The notes beneath the pieces are model-generated. The model did not search any database. It saw only the letters and a program-made list of their open reading frames with translations, and was not told the DNA's origin. This document shows positions 8,405 to 19,277 of a DNA stretch of 64,000 nucleotides, piece by piece. Each line of letters opens with the position of its first letter. The stretch's first letter is position 1. The DNA is from Leishmania martiniquensis (lineage: Eukaryota > Euglenozoa > Kinetoplastea > Trypanosomatida > Trypanosomatidae), in contig NC_090157.1 in assembly GCF_017916325.1 (NCBI RefSeq), positions 375,001-439,000 on the forward strand, read 5' to 3'. The position numbers and the translations under genes were made by a program.

Positions 8405-10239
8405 CGTGGCAGCAGGTGCAGCGCTAGACGCTGTTGAAGCGGACCCGGTGACGGGCAATATCCGTTGCGGTCGACGGTGCTGCGTTGACAAGTTTCACTG
8501 GAGGTAGCCATCGCGAGAGTGAGTAAGTGCTTTACGGCGCAGGACGTCAGACGCAATGCTGACAAATGAGCTGCCTCGTGGGTACCTTGAAGCAGTTGCC
8601 GGCGCGGTAGCGCTGCATTGACGCTGGTGGGACGAATTAGACGCCGAGGCTACACCGGAGGTCGCGTTGCATTGAGGCGAGAACTTCCACGGAAAGCGAC
8701 GTGATGCCTTCATCAGGCTCAGCATACCGATGATGTTGTGCACGCGTGAAGCGCGCCGTCCACCCACGCACGTTTTGCGCCCACAGGGGAGCGTGTGTGC
8801 CAAGGCGGAAAGAGGAAGGCGACGCAGAGCCTGCCAGACGCATGGCCTGAGTGTAGACCTTGCGCCTCTACGGACTCTGCTGCAGCCGTGGCGCAGCGGA
8901 GGCTTGTGTGCTGTGGCTGTAGGTGCGCATGCGCCCGTCGTACCGCGCGGCGTCTAGCGGAACAGTACACAACGGCAATGTGCGGTGCATTTATTCTTTT
9001 TTCATTGTGGGGAGTCTTTTTGTATTTCTCTTTTGCATTGCATACACCTGAGCTTCGGCTCACGGCTGACGTCTGCCACCCACCGGCCGCGGTACGAGCG
9101 ACCAGTGCCCACTCTGCGCGGGACGCCGAGAGCCTTTAGTGCCTTTTTCGCGCCTTCTCTTGAGGAGAAAGGTGGCGGATGGCGTTTGCGTCGTGACGCC
9201 GCATCGGTAGACGGCTGCGCCACGTAAACTTCACTTCCCATAGGAGTCGGCAAACGGTCCCAAGGGGGGAGCGGTGCGGCAGTTGTTGTACAGCTGGATG
9301 TAAAAAAAATGCGATGATGGTTCGTTTTGGCTGGTAAGGCGTATGGCACGTTGCGCTTTCAGGTACGGGCGCAGAAGGGCGCAGCCTGCTGTGCTTTAAA
9401 GGATATGCCAGGGTCATTGCATGCAGAGGGTACGGCGGCGATGCAATGGGCTTCTGGAAACGGCTGCTACCGCATTGGTGTCTGCAGCACCAAGGGGGCC
9501 CATGCTGCTGTCGGCAAATCAGCTCCGCGAGAGTGTAAGCCCCTCTGCCGCGCTTCCGTCCATCGTCAAGTATAGGGAAGGCGAGCGGGGATCTCTTGTG
9601 CGAAGAAGAGGCCCAACGCATTCTGTGAATCTTGGCGCGTTTGGCGCGACTTCGCGGCTGTTTCCTCCCCGTCGTCGACGACGCCGAGAACGCTTTCCTC
9701 CAGTGTTTTGCTGCCATCTCTTTCCTCTTCAATTTTGTTGCTATCCCACACACACACACACAGATGCACACACATGCAGATATGCGAGTTCACTACAGAG
9801 CACGGCGAACTTCGAGAGGGTGTTGTGCGGTGGCGACAGCCATTGAAGCAGTCCTCCGCGGAACGGTGTAGACACGTGGGATGGACGCACTCTTCTGTGT
9901 GAAGTGTCGAGTGAGCGACGAAAAGGGTTTGGGGACTCGTGGGCGCGGGCGATCTTCTTATCCGCTCCGACGCCAGCGCTTGCTGCTTCATGATGAACGT
10001 GCGCTGCGGAGAAGCTCCACCTCGTACAGTGCACTGTCAGAAAGGGCTACAGTGGCAACGGATGTAACAGTTGGCGTAACGTGGCGGCGCAGCTTTTCTC
10101 TTTTCCACCGCTTCTCACGTAGAGTCGAGCCGAATAAGGAAACGCCGGAGGGAGGGGGGAGTCGAACTGTGCGAAGGCGATCCCCTTAGCCCCCCCTCCT
10201 CTCCCCAGGGGGGAGGGCGTCTTCAGTGTCTGCTGGTGC
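8405..10239 (+). other. Gene-free stretch, possible decayed sequence
   Basis: About 1.8 kb with no intact gene. Its first about 280 bp keep weak similarity to the 60-bp repeat. Near 9430-9660 there is codon-like sequence that cannot be assembled into one ORF. A CA microsatellite lies at about 9747-9772. Base composition is less pyrimidine-biased than in the other spacers, which fits former coding DNA. Confidence 0.45.
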
Positions 10240-12118
10240 TCTCTTTTTTTTCGACAGTTGGCGCTGCACAACCGCCCGCTGATGTCTGTCCTTGTCCCCC
10301 GGCCAGCCAGCCCAATGTGGCGTGGCCCTCACCATGCGACGCGGAAAGGGTGCTCGCTTGCTCATCACCCCTACTTCGGTGCAGTGAGCCGTGCGTCCCT
10401 TGCTCCCCATGCGACGGGTCACACTGCAGCGATGGCGAGTCGTCTTGCGCGGGGAGCGATGCCGTACGCGGCGAATTCGTTTGGACTCCTCGTCCGGATT
10501 TGCGATTCGGTCGGCGCGTGCCACGTTGGGAAGACGAGATGGCGGGGTTGCTGCCGGTAAAGGCCGCCCCACGGCGCTTTGTGGCCTTTGTCGTCCCCCT
10601 AAAAGAGCGTGTGTTTTTGTCGGGGTACCCGCCGGCTGCCGCGCTTGCCCAATCCCCCGGGCTTCAGGCTCTTCCTCACGGGGGAAGCAAAGGCCGCACT
10701 GTTCAGTGCCAGCGCCGCCCTTAGAGGGGGCTCGTGGGGTGCTGTTCCTGCCCCACACCCCCGCCATTCTCAATGGCTACTGCACCTCGAGAGCAACTCT
10801 CTCAGTGGACGGGGATGCTGTTGAGGTGGTGAGCGCGACTCGGCCAGAGGCGCGGAGCATTTTGCGGTAGTGTGGCAGAGACATGCCGACGCCGCTCACC
10901 TCGACGGTCTCCGGATGCCGCGCGAGGCGCAAAAGTGCCATCCGCTGACGACAGACCTCGTGCGGATGGGAAGGCTGAGCCTTGCCTTGTCCTAAGCGAG
11001 CGCATCACGGGTGTGGCTCTCTCAGGGAGGGGGGGACTTGTGCGCGGCGTAAAAGCTTTCGCTGTGTCCAAGATGGAAGGGTGCCGCATCCATCTCGCTT
11101 TACGCGACGACAAACAGCTGCGCAGCCGGCCCCACGTGCCTCAGCTTCACGTGGAAGCATGTACCGATACTGTTCCCATTGGCAGATCCACTCCGTCACC
11201 GATTCGTACGCGTGCCGAAAGACGACGAGTACTTCCGGCTGTGGGCGCTGCCGTCCGTGTCGCGCACTGGAGCGTGGCTGTGAGCTACGATGTGTTCTCC
11301 TCGGCAATCGTGGGCAGGGCTACCCCCGTGATGGCAGTAGCCTTGAATGACGACGGTATCTTGCGGGCTGCAGAAGAAGCTCGTTAGGACGAGCTGGTAT
11401 CAGCTGCGTCTCGCATCGCTGACCTGCGCACAGAGGAAACCCTCCACGCATCGCCGGAGCTTGAGCTGCCCGCACGCGTGGAGGACACCGAACTGCTCAG
11501 TTGGGCTGCCGAGCCGAAGACGTCCTATGCCGTTTGCGGAAGAGTTCGCGTGAGTGGGAACGGAGAGATCGATGTGCCACCACGCCAAATGGGTTTGAGA
11601 ACGGACTGTGGTGTGCCACCGTGCCTGTCGCGAGCACCGAAGCGGAAGCGCTCCGTCGGGCTTTCCCGAGAAGGAGCGCGCAGCGACGCAGCAGCAGATG
11701 TGGGTAGACAAGCTAGCTGATGCGACACCTCGGTTCGCAAAGACGAGCGTGCGAGTGACTTTTTGACCTCGCAACGAGGCGCACTCTGAGCCGCGAGCGG
11801 TGGAGCTCGTGCTCTATTTTTTCACAATGCCGAGTTGCTGTAATCCTGCCGGCACGGTGTCGCGTCTTGTTGGCGAGTTCGACCCGTACCCTGGGTCGTC
11901 TCGCATCCGATCGTATGGGTGTGCGAGTGCCGTGTGGCGTCGTCAATGATGAGTGGCAGACCTTTTCACGCGCTTCTGCGAGGGCCGGAGAGGCGCCACA
12001 CTTCACCATCGCCGGCGGAGGGAAATCGGTGCGATGTGGAGTGCGGGTCTGGTTCATGTTGAGTCGCAGCAACTCCTCGAACGAAAGACGACTGCGGTCT
12101 CAGTGGGAGCGCCGTTGA
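10240..12118 (+). pseudogene. Decayed protein-coding remnant, family unknown
   Basis: Coding-like peptide stretches run left to right but hop between frames and cross stops. About 10340-10660 reads with RGEFVWTPRPDLRFGRRVPR and FVAFVVPLKERVFLSGYPP. At about 10660-10740 the frame changes and reads GEAKAALFSASAALRGG. About 10740-10870 reads in a third frame with LFLPHTPAILNGYC. About 10990-11390 is open and contains VKAFAVSKMEGCRIHLALRDD, then an in-frame TAG (11385-11387) is followed at once by DELVSAASRIADLRTEE in the same frame. About 11830-12118 again needs a frame change (VSRLVGEFDPYPGSSRIR, then VPCGVVNDEWQTFSR). These segments have normal amino-acid composition and none of the Pro/His/Cys-rich pattern of translated spacer. 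I cannot name the ancestral gene. Sequencing errors could explain some breaks but hardly all. Confidence 0.45.
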
Positions 12119-12350
12119 GCGCAAATGCCCCGGCGAGACTCCCCTTTTCCCCTCCCCCCCCCCACCGGTCGCCAGAGCACCGAAAGCTCGCTCCGTCCCT
12201 CTCCCTGCTCGCCGATCCTTGAGCGGGGCCAACCGCCCCCCTTCACCCTTCCTCTCCTCTTGTGAAGAAGGTTGGGGTAGCGAAGATTGCCGGCCAACAC
12301 TCGAGACATTCGGCCAGCGCCACACCGCATCTTCATCCCGGGGTATATGC

Positions 12351-12390
12351 ACATACATACATATATATATATACATATATGTATGTATGT
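12351..12390 (+). repeat. Perfect 16-bp inverted repeat with 8-nt loop
   Basis: Left arm 12351-12366 (acatacatacatatat) is exactly complementary to right arm 12375-12390, with a loop at 12367-12374. It would form a hairpin in DNA or RNA. It lies just upstream of the pyrimidine tract of the uL22m gene. Confidence 0.85.
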
Positions 12391-12424
12391 ATCTACTGTG
12401 GTGCACTCGTGCGTTTCCTTGAAC

Positions 12425-12490
12425 CTTTTTTTATTTTCTGCCCCCTTCCCTTCCACATCAACACACACACACACACCTACACATACTCAG
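12425..12490 (+). promoter_or_regulatory. Probable trans-splice acceptor of uL22m
   Basis: A T/C tract at 12425-12453 is followed by a CA repeat with no AG until 12489-12490. This is the first AG after the tract and leaves a 19-nt 5' UTR before the ATG at 12510. It also rules out a longer N-terminus. Confidence 0.65.
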
Positions 12491-12509
12491 TACTTCACGC
12501 GCGTGTAGG

Positions 12510-13349
12510 ATGCCGAAGCCAGCCCCTCGGTACAATATCGGGTTGCGCCCTGCCCCGAAGCGGCAGAATGTTGGCGGCCAGTTCCTCGCGACACAGAAAC
12601 ACTACGCGCGTGCGCTGTGGTATAAGCGTCAGTACTCCTCTGCTCGTCCGTTTGCGATCCAAAAGCATATGGGCAGCACCCCGCGTATCCTGCTGGACCG
12701 CACACTGTGGCGTTCCCTCTGGATCACCAAGGCGAATCTACCCGATGTCAACCGCTGGGAGAAAGTGGTGAACAGCCAGCGTGTGACAGAGGATCGCTGG
12801 GCTTTGGTGGAGGAGGACGGCGTCATGTATCAGGTGAACTGGAAGATGTACTGCGAGCGACTTGAGACGGAGCTGCAGAAAGCGCAGGATCAGCTGCCTC
12901 AGTATAGCTTCATGATGAAGGCTGTCCCGTCTGCATGGAAGAAGCTGGACATTGAACTGAGCGTTCTCCGAGGCCTATCCGTGCGAGAGGCCATGGCGCA
13001 GTGCAAGCTCTCTACACGTAAGGGCCACATGGCTGTCTTTCGGGCCCTAGAGCTAGCGCAGCAAGGGGCGGAGGGCAAGGGGCTCGACAAGGAGCGCCTG
13101 CGCATCGCCTACATCACCTGCATGCCGGGGCCGACAGACAAACAGGTGGACATTCGCAGTCGTGGCTACTACGCGTGGAAGACAAAAAAGTCTTCCCATC
13201 TCCTCCTCACCCTTGCCGAAGATTCCGACATGCTGCTGCCAGACCGCACGGCGATCCCGTACGCGTCGCTTATGACAATGAAACGTGCTGGGCTGCGGAC
13301 GGAGCCGACCGTGCTGGATGTGCCTGCCATCACTGCTGAAGGTATTTAG
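12510..13349 (+). CDS. Mitochondrial large-subunit ribosomal protein uL22m
   Basis: A 279-residue protein. Residues about 150-237 match the uL22 fold: LSVLRGLSVREAMAQC, then RKGHMAVFRALELAQQ, then LDKERLRIAYITCMPGP, then IRSRGYYAWKTKKSSHLLLTL. The last part corresponds to the conserved basic hairpin (R-x-R-x-x) that lines the peptide exit tunnel in bacterial L22. The family is about 110 residues in bacteria, so this protein carries about 145 extra N-terminal and 40 C-terminal residues, as is usual for trypanosomatid mitoribosomal proteins. The N-terminus (MPKPAPRYNIGLRPAPKRQN) is basic and lacks acidic residues, which fits mitochondrial import. Cytosolic uL22 (L17) has a different sequence, so the mitochondrial assignment is favoured. 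Confidence 0.88.
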   Translation: MPKPAPRYNIGLRPAPKRQNVGGQFLATQKHYARALWYKRQYSSARPFAIQKHMGSTPRILLDRTLWRSLWITKANLPDVNRWEKVVNSQRVTEDRWALVEEDGVMYQVNWKMYCERLETELQKAQDQLPQYSFMMKAVPSAWKKLDIELSVLRGLSVREAMAQCKLSTRKGHMAVFRALELAQQGAEGKGLDKERLRIAYITCMPGPTDKQVDIRSRGYYAWKTKKSSHLLLTLAEDSDMLLPDRTAIPYASLMTMKRAGLRTEPTVLDVPAITAEGI

Positions 13350-14717
13350 CGACGGCATCGTGTGTGCGCGTGCGTGTAGCTGTCTGCTATGCTGCATTTT
13401 GGAGCGCGCGGTGCCGTACGAGCAGCTGAGTGGTGACTGACGCCCTCCAATGGCACCTCTGCCATTGTCGACACCGCAGTGTTGAGGCGGCAAAGCGGGA
13501 AGAGGGGAATGGGCTGCGCGACTCGTGCTCATTACAGGCTCGTTGACTTTCTTCGCCTTCCCCCCCCCTCTGATGCGCGCGCACACACGCATGTGCAGGT
13601 GCGTATTTGTGTCTCTCTCTCTCTCTGTGCGAGTGTGTGCTGTTGAATCGTCCACGATACGCTGGGGATGAAGGCAATTTGGCTCGGGTTGTCACTGTGG
13701 AAACACGGTGACGCTTTGGAGAGGTTGTTTATGTTAGGCAGGGCATTCCTCTTGCTCTTCCTGACTGCATCGGTGTGTGTGCGTGTGTGAGGATGCGTCG
13801 CTTTCACCTTTGATGGCGTTCTGTACGTTCCTCCCTGCCCCCACTCCCCGTACTTCCCCTGAACGAAGAAAAAAACTGCGCACATCCCCTGAACACGCCC
13901 CGTTCGCGGCTAAGCAGTGAAGCCTGTGGGCGTGAGGGCAGCCGTGGATGGCCTCAGGTGGCCGAACATCGAATGTGGGACACTTTGGCAGCCCTCTTGT
14001 TCGGGCGAGTAGGCGGTGGAGGGGGGAGGACAACACTGTCCAAGCAAGAGAGGAAAGGTGGGTGGGTGGTGGTGCTGCTGCTGCTGAATTGATCGCTCGC
14101 AGCAGCGGAGTCAGGTCAAGCTCGGCATTTATCTCCTGGAGGAGAATTGGCCAGCCAAACGGTGAACGCGCGGGGCTGTGCCTCCGCTATTTCTCTACGG
14201 GTGCGTATTCGCCTCTTCACATTCCCCCAGCCCTTCACCCCCCCCTCTCTCTCTTTGCGGACTTTGCAGAGTGTGCCGCAGACATACGAGCGAATCGGTA
14301 CAGCCGCACCGCAACACAAACGTGCCGCTGCGCGTTCCGCGTGCGCGTATGTGCGTGGGTCAAAATATACCTTCTCGCCTATGGAGGCCTTCGCTGGCCA
14401 CACACACACACACACACCCGCACACATTCCCCGAAATAGGGGTAAGACAGCGGTGCGTTCAAAGCTGTGAGGAACCAGCCACGCCGTCCCCCTCCCCTTT
14501 CCCCCCTTTCTCACGCGTGGGCGTCGTGAAAGGAGAAGGGCGAGACAGCAGGAAACAGAGGCGGCGGGAGCCGCCTCGCCAGCACACCCACGCTCCACCG
14601 CCGTACTCCACCGTCGGTGCTTTGCACAAGACAAGAAGAGCAGCGTACGAAGCGAGACGCTATAAGCGAAAGAGCCACCCCGTTGCCGCAGGGTGGTGCC
14701 CGGCTGGCTCGCCCATC
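13350..14717 (+). other. Intergenic spacer, no gene seen
   Basis: About 1.4 kb with TC and TG microsatellites (about 13605-13640, 13770-13790), a CA run (about 14399-14418) and a strong pyrimidine tract at about 14483-14512 that should drive trans-splicing of the next gene. Open frames here are translations of these repeats. Confidence 0.7.
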
Positions 14718-16853
14718 ATGAGCGCTTCCCGAAAACGGTACAGGCCGCTGGACTCCGCGGAGGAACGCACAGTTACCGCCAATGAGAGCTTGCAGCTGCT
14801 GCCACTGGAGGATGAGCAGTCGTACTGCTTCAGCTGGCCGGAGGCGCCCCTAACGCAGTGGCTGCAGGGAGATGTTCCCTACGCTTCTCTCTACCAGCTC
14901 TATGGAAATACTGCTAGTAGCGTCGGCGGAGGTGGTGTCTCTTCTCACACGATGCGCAGCCAAAGTAGCGGTCTTGGCGGCGCTTGCGTCGCTGCCTCGG
15001 CACTTTATTTACCCCAGGGCAAGAGCCTAAGCGCAACACTCGCATCCAGCGGAAGACGAGACGCACTCGGCTTGAGCTCACCAACGGGCACGGCAAGCCT
15101 AACGGCGCCCCAGCATCCGTGGAATATTGAGATACCGCCGGTATTTCTTCTTCTGGATGATTTCGGGCCAGCGCCAGCAAGGCACGCGCCGGGGTCGAAG
15201 GGGAGCGGGGGTGAGGAGAGTGAAAGCCGCGAGCCGTGTGGCGGCGACGACGACGTGCGAAGCCTTCGGTGGCGCGTGCGAGGCACCGTAGCGGGCGTGC
15301 GGCACGACTCCATAGACCCCTCTTCAGCCTTTGAGCCGTGGGCATTTGGCGCCAAGAAGAGGGCATCACCCTCGACGGAGCCGTCGCCGTCGATTGTCGT
15401 CCAATCGGATACAGCTGCGCATGCTGTTCCCCACCCCCTCGCCCCTCCAAGACCGCAGAGCGCCACAGAGGACTCTATATTTTCGCTTTCAGCGACTCAG
15501 CTGGCCGACGTGGTGGCAGCAGGTGTGCCAATGCTGTACGCGTCCGCCGCTAGAGCGGACGAATCGGGTCCATTGCAGGGCATCGAGGGCTCACACATCT
15601 CCATTGTCACCTCAGCCGAGGGCTCGCCAAGCGGCGAGGCCGGTGCCGTTTCCAAGTCTAAAAATGGCGCAAGCAGCCGACACGATCGGCAGGCGGGCTA
15701 CGAGCTCACTGAGGAGGCGCGGCGCGAGATCGAGCACGAGGTGGTGGGTCTCGAATGGCGCACCTGGTCCCAGTCGCAGCGCACGGCGGCGGCGCTGCAG
15801 CGTATTCTCTCCCTCGAAGCGGCGGTGCCCTTTGAGAGGAGCGGCGCCGCCCAGCGTGATGCGTGGCGTGGCGCTGTTTACCGCTTGTGGCTGCAGTGGC
15901 GCCAACATCGACGACCGCCGCTGCCAGAGAGTGCAGCGGTTGGCGACTTAGCTGCATCCAGCACGCCAGCGGCTGGCACTAGCCTTGCCTTTAGCAGCAC
16001 CACACTGGTGCCGTCAGCCACGAGCCTGCAGGATCTCGAGGCATCGGCGTCGACTCCGCCCGCAAGTGCAGCGCTGGCTCTCTCGAAGGGCGTCCTTGCG
16101 CGGCCACATCATCAGCCTCGCCTTCCCTGGGGTGCGCCTCTCCTCGCCGGGGCGTACCTCTACGGTACGAGTAACGACTACTTCATCAGCCTTCCCCCAT
16201 CGTCCACGAGTACGGTTGGACAGGTAGGCAAAGGTGGCGGTAGCAGCGGCAGCAACTACGGCGACTTGACGATGAACAGTGCCGCGACAACGTCGTTGTG
16301 GCCCGCTGTGTCGCGCCGGCGCGGCACCTACAGTTTTTTGCGTTGGAAGGTGGAGCTCTATGAGGCACAGCTGTCTCGGACAGCTGTCGCAGCTGAAGAT
16401 CGTGAGGATAGCGACGAGGTCAAAGACGAGACGGTGATGAGAAATAAGGGCAGGGGCATCGACGATCGAGACCGGAGCGGCAGCGGCGCCTCTAGAAAGG
16501 TGTCCCGGTTTTCGAAAGGCCCTTTCGGGGGGGCGCTGCCGGACGCTCTTGCGCCGCCGCGACGCTCCGGTCGCGTCGGCGATAGTGACCGTGATGCACC
16601 CGCAACTGCAAGCAGCCGTTCTACAGAGCGTAAGGGAGCGTCAGCTCCCGTAGGGTTCTCCTCCGGCCACGCCGCTATCAACGGCCTCATGAGCGTCTCG
16701 CACATGAAGGCGCTGCTGCATACGACGGTGCTGACGCAGCCGCTAACGGAGCTAGAGATGGATGATGAGCCCACAACGGTGATGGAAAGACTGGCGTGCT
16801 CAGACCTACGGCGCGAGACGGATGCGTGGCGTGTGTGGCTATCAAGGGTCTGA
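14718..16853 (+). CDS. Conserved-looking protein of unknown function
   Basis: A 711-residue protein. The same frame is open upstream to 14178, but that part translates the pyrimidine tract and CA repeat, and the likely splice acceptor lies inside it, so the ATG at 14718 is chosen. Ordered-looking parts are the N-terminal about 70 residues (LQLLPLEDEQSYCFSWPEAPLTQWLQGDVPYASLYQLYG, given here in outline), a central helix-rich stretch near residues 330-400 with several tryptophans (LEWRTWSQSQ, YRLWLQWRQH), and the C-terminal tail ending TDAWRVWLSRV. The repeated W-x(2-3)-W spacing suggests a protein-interaction surface. Ser/Ala/Gly-rich linkers separate these parts. No membrane segment or catalytic motif is visible, and I do not recognise the family. 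Confidence 0.75.
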   Translation: MSASRKRYRPLDSAEERTVTANESLQLLPLEDEQSYCFSWPEAPLTQWLQGDVPYASLYQLYGNTASSVGGGGVSSHTMRSQSSGLGGACVAASALYLPQGKSLSATLASSGRRDALGLSSPTGTASLTAPQHPWNIEIPPVFLLLDDFGPAPARHAPGSKGSGGEESESREPCGGDDDVRSLRWRVRGTVAGVRHDSIDPSSAFEPWAFGAKKRASPSTEPSPSIVVQSDTAAHAVPHPLAPPRPQSATEDSIFSLSATQLADVVAAGVPMLYASAARADESGPLQGIEGSHISIVTSAEGSPSGEAGAVSKSKNGASSRHDRQAGYELTEEARREIEHEVVGLEWRTWSQSQRTAAALQRILSLEAAVPFERSGAAQRDAWRGAVYRLWLQWRQHRRPPLPESAAVGDLAASSTPAAGTSLAFSSTTLVPSATSLQDLEASASTPPASAALALSKGVLARPHHQPRLPWGAPLLAGAYLYGTSNDYFISLPPSSTSTVGQVGKGGGSSGSNYGDLTMNSAATTSLWPAVSRRRGTYSFLRWKVELYEAQLSRTAVAAEDREDSDEVKDETVMRNKGRGIDDRDRSGSGASRKVSRFSKGPFGGALPDALAPPRRSGRVGDSDRDAPATASSRSTERKGASAPVGFSSGHAAINGLMSVSHMKALLHTTVLTQPLTELEMDDEPTTVMERLACSDLRRETDAWRVWLSRV

Positions 16854-17656
16854 GAAGCCCGCCGAGCTTCGATTTATGAGGGGCACAGAGAACCGGTCCT
16901 GGAACGCGTCGGCGTGAGTGGGGAGAAGGGGAAGGAGGCGGCGGCATTGGTGGCTCTTGTATGGCTCTTCGCTTTTTTTTCGCGTTCGGGGCGTCATGTA
17001 GGACGGGGCATCCGCCAACAGGCGCCCGCGAGAAGTTTACGAGCGCACAGCACGCACGTCGCCCTCGACTGCGCGAGTGGAGACAAGGCAACGCGAAAAA
17101 ACAGCAATACGCGTGTGCGCGTCGCGACACCGCAGCAGGAGGCCCACAGTCCCGCCTCCAAAGGCGTGGAGGAAGCGAAACGCGAAGGTGTACGCTTCCG
17201 CTCCCCCTCCCCTCTCCACGGACGGACGGGCACACGTCTGAGCGTGAACGATGGCAGCATTCGCCCCCCTCCTCCTCCTCCTGCCCTTCAGCTGCCCTCT
17301 GCCCACTGGTTTACCCTCCCATCTTTGGCCATCTTCCTTTCTCTCTCTCTTTCGAGTGTATCCCTGTGCAAGTCGTGATTCAGCCCGTCTCCACGCATCT
17401 ACGGCCCCCTCCCCTTATCCACCTCTTCTGCACGCACTCGCACCCTGCTCCTAGTCGGCAACGCCTCATCGGCGCCGTCAAGACACACTCCGGTTCGGTG
17501 GCAGTCAACGAACGAGCAGGTCAACACTTCCGCCACGTGCACGAGAGCCAAAGGCACGCAGGGGGAGGACTCCAACCAGCCCAGCCACACGCCGTGACGC
17601 AGTCGCAGAGAAGGTGAAGAGAACGGGAGAAACGTTTCCGAAAAAGGTATCGAGCC
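16854..17656 (+). other. Intergenic spacer, no gene seen
   Basis: An 803-bp spacer with pyrimidine tracts at about 17195-17220, 17260-17300 and 17328-17352 before the gene at 17657. No supported coding sequence. Confidence 0.7.
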
Positions 17657-18022
17657 ATGTCGTCCGCGAACAAGGCGTCTGGGGGAAAGTGGGTGAGTCC
17701 CCGCGTGCTTCAGTACAAGCAGCAACAGGGCCCCACCACGGGCCCAGCCTCCGGCAACGGGGGCGCTGGCAGCAAGATCATGGAAGACAAGGCAATTGCT
17801 GCAGCCCGCATCAAGGAGAGCCAGAGCAGCCCAGCACCGGAGGAGGTGGTCGAGTCAAAATTTTTCGAGGTGCAGGAGGCGACGGATGCACTGAGCAACC
17901 TCGCCCACAACGCGGAGTCGTCGACCTACGAGCTGCGTGGGAAGCCGGTGGTGAAGGCGCACCAGAGTCCGGAGGACTTCCACAAGATTATCATGGAACA
18001 GGTGCAGAAGCAGGTGAAGTAG
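17657..18022 (+). CDS. Small hydrophilic protein of unknown function
   Basis: A 121-residue protein. The N-terminal third is Gly/Ser/Gln-rich (SGGKWVSPRVLQYKQQQGP). The rest is charged and probably helical: IMEDKAIAAARIKESQSS, then VVESKFFEVQEATDALSNLAHN, and a C-terminal helix ending EDFHKIIMEQVQKQVK. There is no signal peptide, membrane segment or known motif. The composition is that of a real protein, not translated spacer, and the ATG is the first one after the purine-rich leader (GAGCC-ATG). It overlaps a longer frame on the same strand that is Gly/Arg-rich and not credible. Confidence 0.75.
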   Translation: MSSANKASGGKWVSPRVLQYKQQQGPTTGPASGNGGAGSKIMEDKAIAAARIKESQSSPAPEEVVESKFFEVQEATDALSNLAHNAESSTYELRGKPVVKAHQSPEDFHKIIMEQVQKQVK

Positions 18023-19277
18023 AGAGGGAAGTAGGGGGGAGAGGAAAAAGCGGCACGCTTGAGTCTGGCGAAGGGGGTATGCGCGTGCGTGTGGGAGGGG
18101 GGTAGAGGGGGGGAGGTGTCGACCGCACGTTGGCACATTTCTGTTCTTTATGTTTGTTTGTTTGCTCTCCATCTCGGCGGGCCGCTGGCTGCACGCCACC
18201 CACCCGACCACATGCAGAGATGCCCTCGTGGGGCGCAACACAGGTCCGCATGCAGAAGCGCGTGTCACACCTACACGCATAGAGCACGCACATATGTATA
18301 TATATAAGTGTGTGTGTATGAACATGACAGGCGCTCACGCATTGTAGACAGATGCCGGGCGTTGCTGCAGAGGGTCGCCGTCGACCCGATTCTTTAATCT
18401 TTTTTTTTCGAAGTATGACACACACACACACACGCGCAAGCACGCCCGTCACCATCCCCTTTGCCTGTGTGTTGGTGTGTGCATCTTTTTTGATGTTTCT
18501 CGCGCTCACCGGCGCGGGCCGAAGCGCCCTTCTCTAAGGTCACGGCGGAGAGGCAGAAAAGGGAAGCCGATGCAAGGCGAGCTGGGAGGGAGAGAAGCGA
18601 GGGAAGTATGTGGAGGGGAGAGAAGAGGAGAGAAATGCACGCGCCAGGGGCTCGATCCTCATCGAAGCCCGTTCTAATTGGATGCTTGACCCCCTTTCCC
18701 ACCATCCCTGCGTGTGCTAGTGCATCACTCCCGGCATTCGGCCACCACCGGCTCTGTTCTCCTGCTTCCGCGGACGAAGCGAGGGTAGCGGAAGGGAGGC
18801 CCGAGCGATAATGGCCCCCGAGAGTTGGCACAGCTTATCAGGGCCTTGCCATGCATGCTTGTAAGTTGTCTATACGGCACCAGCGCCACGCCATTCCACC
18901 ATTGCCCACCCACCCACCCCCCCGCGTCCGCTTTCATCCCTCTTCTCTTGGACACGGACATGCTCACTCCTCCCGATAATGCGATGTGTCTCCAACAGCT
19001 GCGACAGGAATAGCGTGGCGTTCTTCCTCGCTCGCTCTATCGCAAGCAGACACCATAGATACATCAACAGGCAGGCGCGCATGGCGGCAACGGTGCGTGC
19101 CTTTCGCTCTTACCCACTCCAATACAGAAATCGGTAGCGCAGCGAAGGGTCTCTCGTTCAATTGTCGGCCTCACTGCCCTTTCAGGAGGGCGGCGTGGGA
19201 AGTGGGGGTGCACCGCTTCTCCTCTTTTCTTTGACGCCCCTCTAACAACACCTTCTCAAGAGACGAAAGCCAAGCGG
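18023..19277 (+). other. Intergenic spacer, no gene seen
   Basis: About 1.25 kb with a TA-rich run (about 18293-18306), a CA repeat (about 18417-18434), a C-rich stretch (about 18905-18925) and a pyrimidine tract at about 19210-19232 before the microprotein gene. No supported coding sequence. Confidence 0.65.

Noticed and set aside
14178..14717. 180-residue N-terminal extension of the 711-residue protein
   Set aside because: It contains a CA-repeat translation (THTHTH) and the likely splice-acceptor tract.
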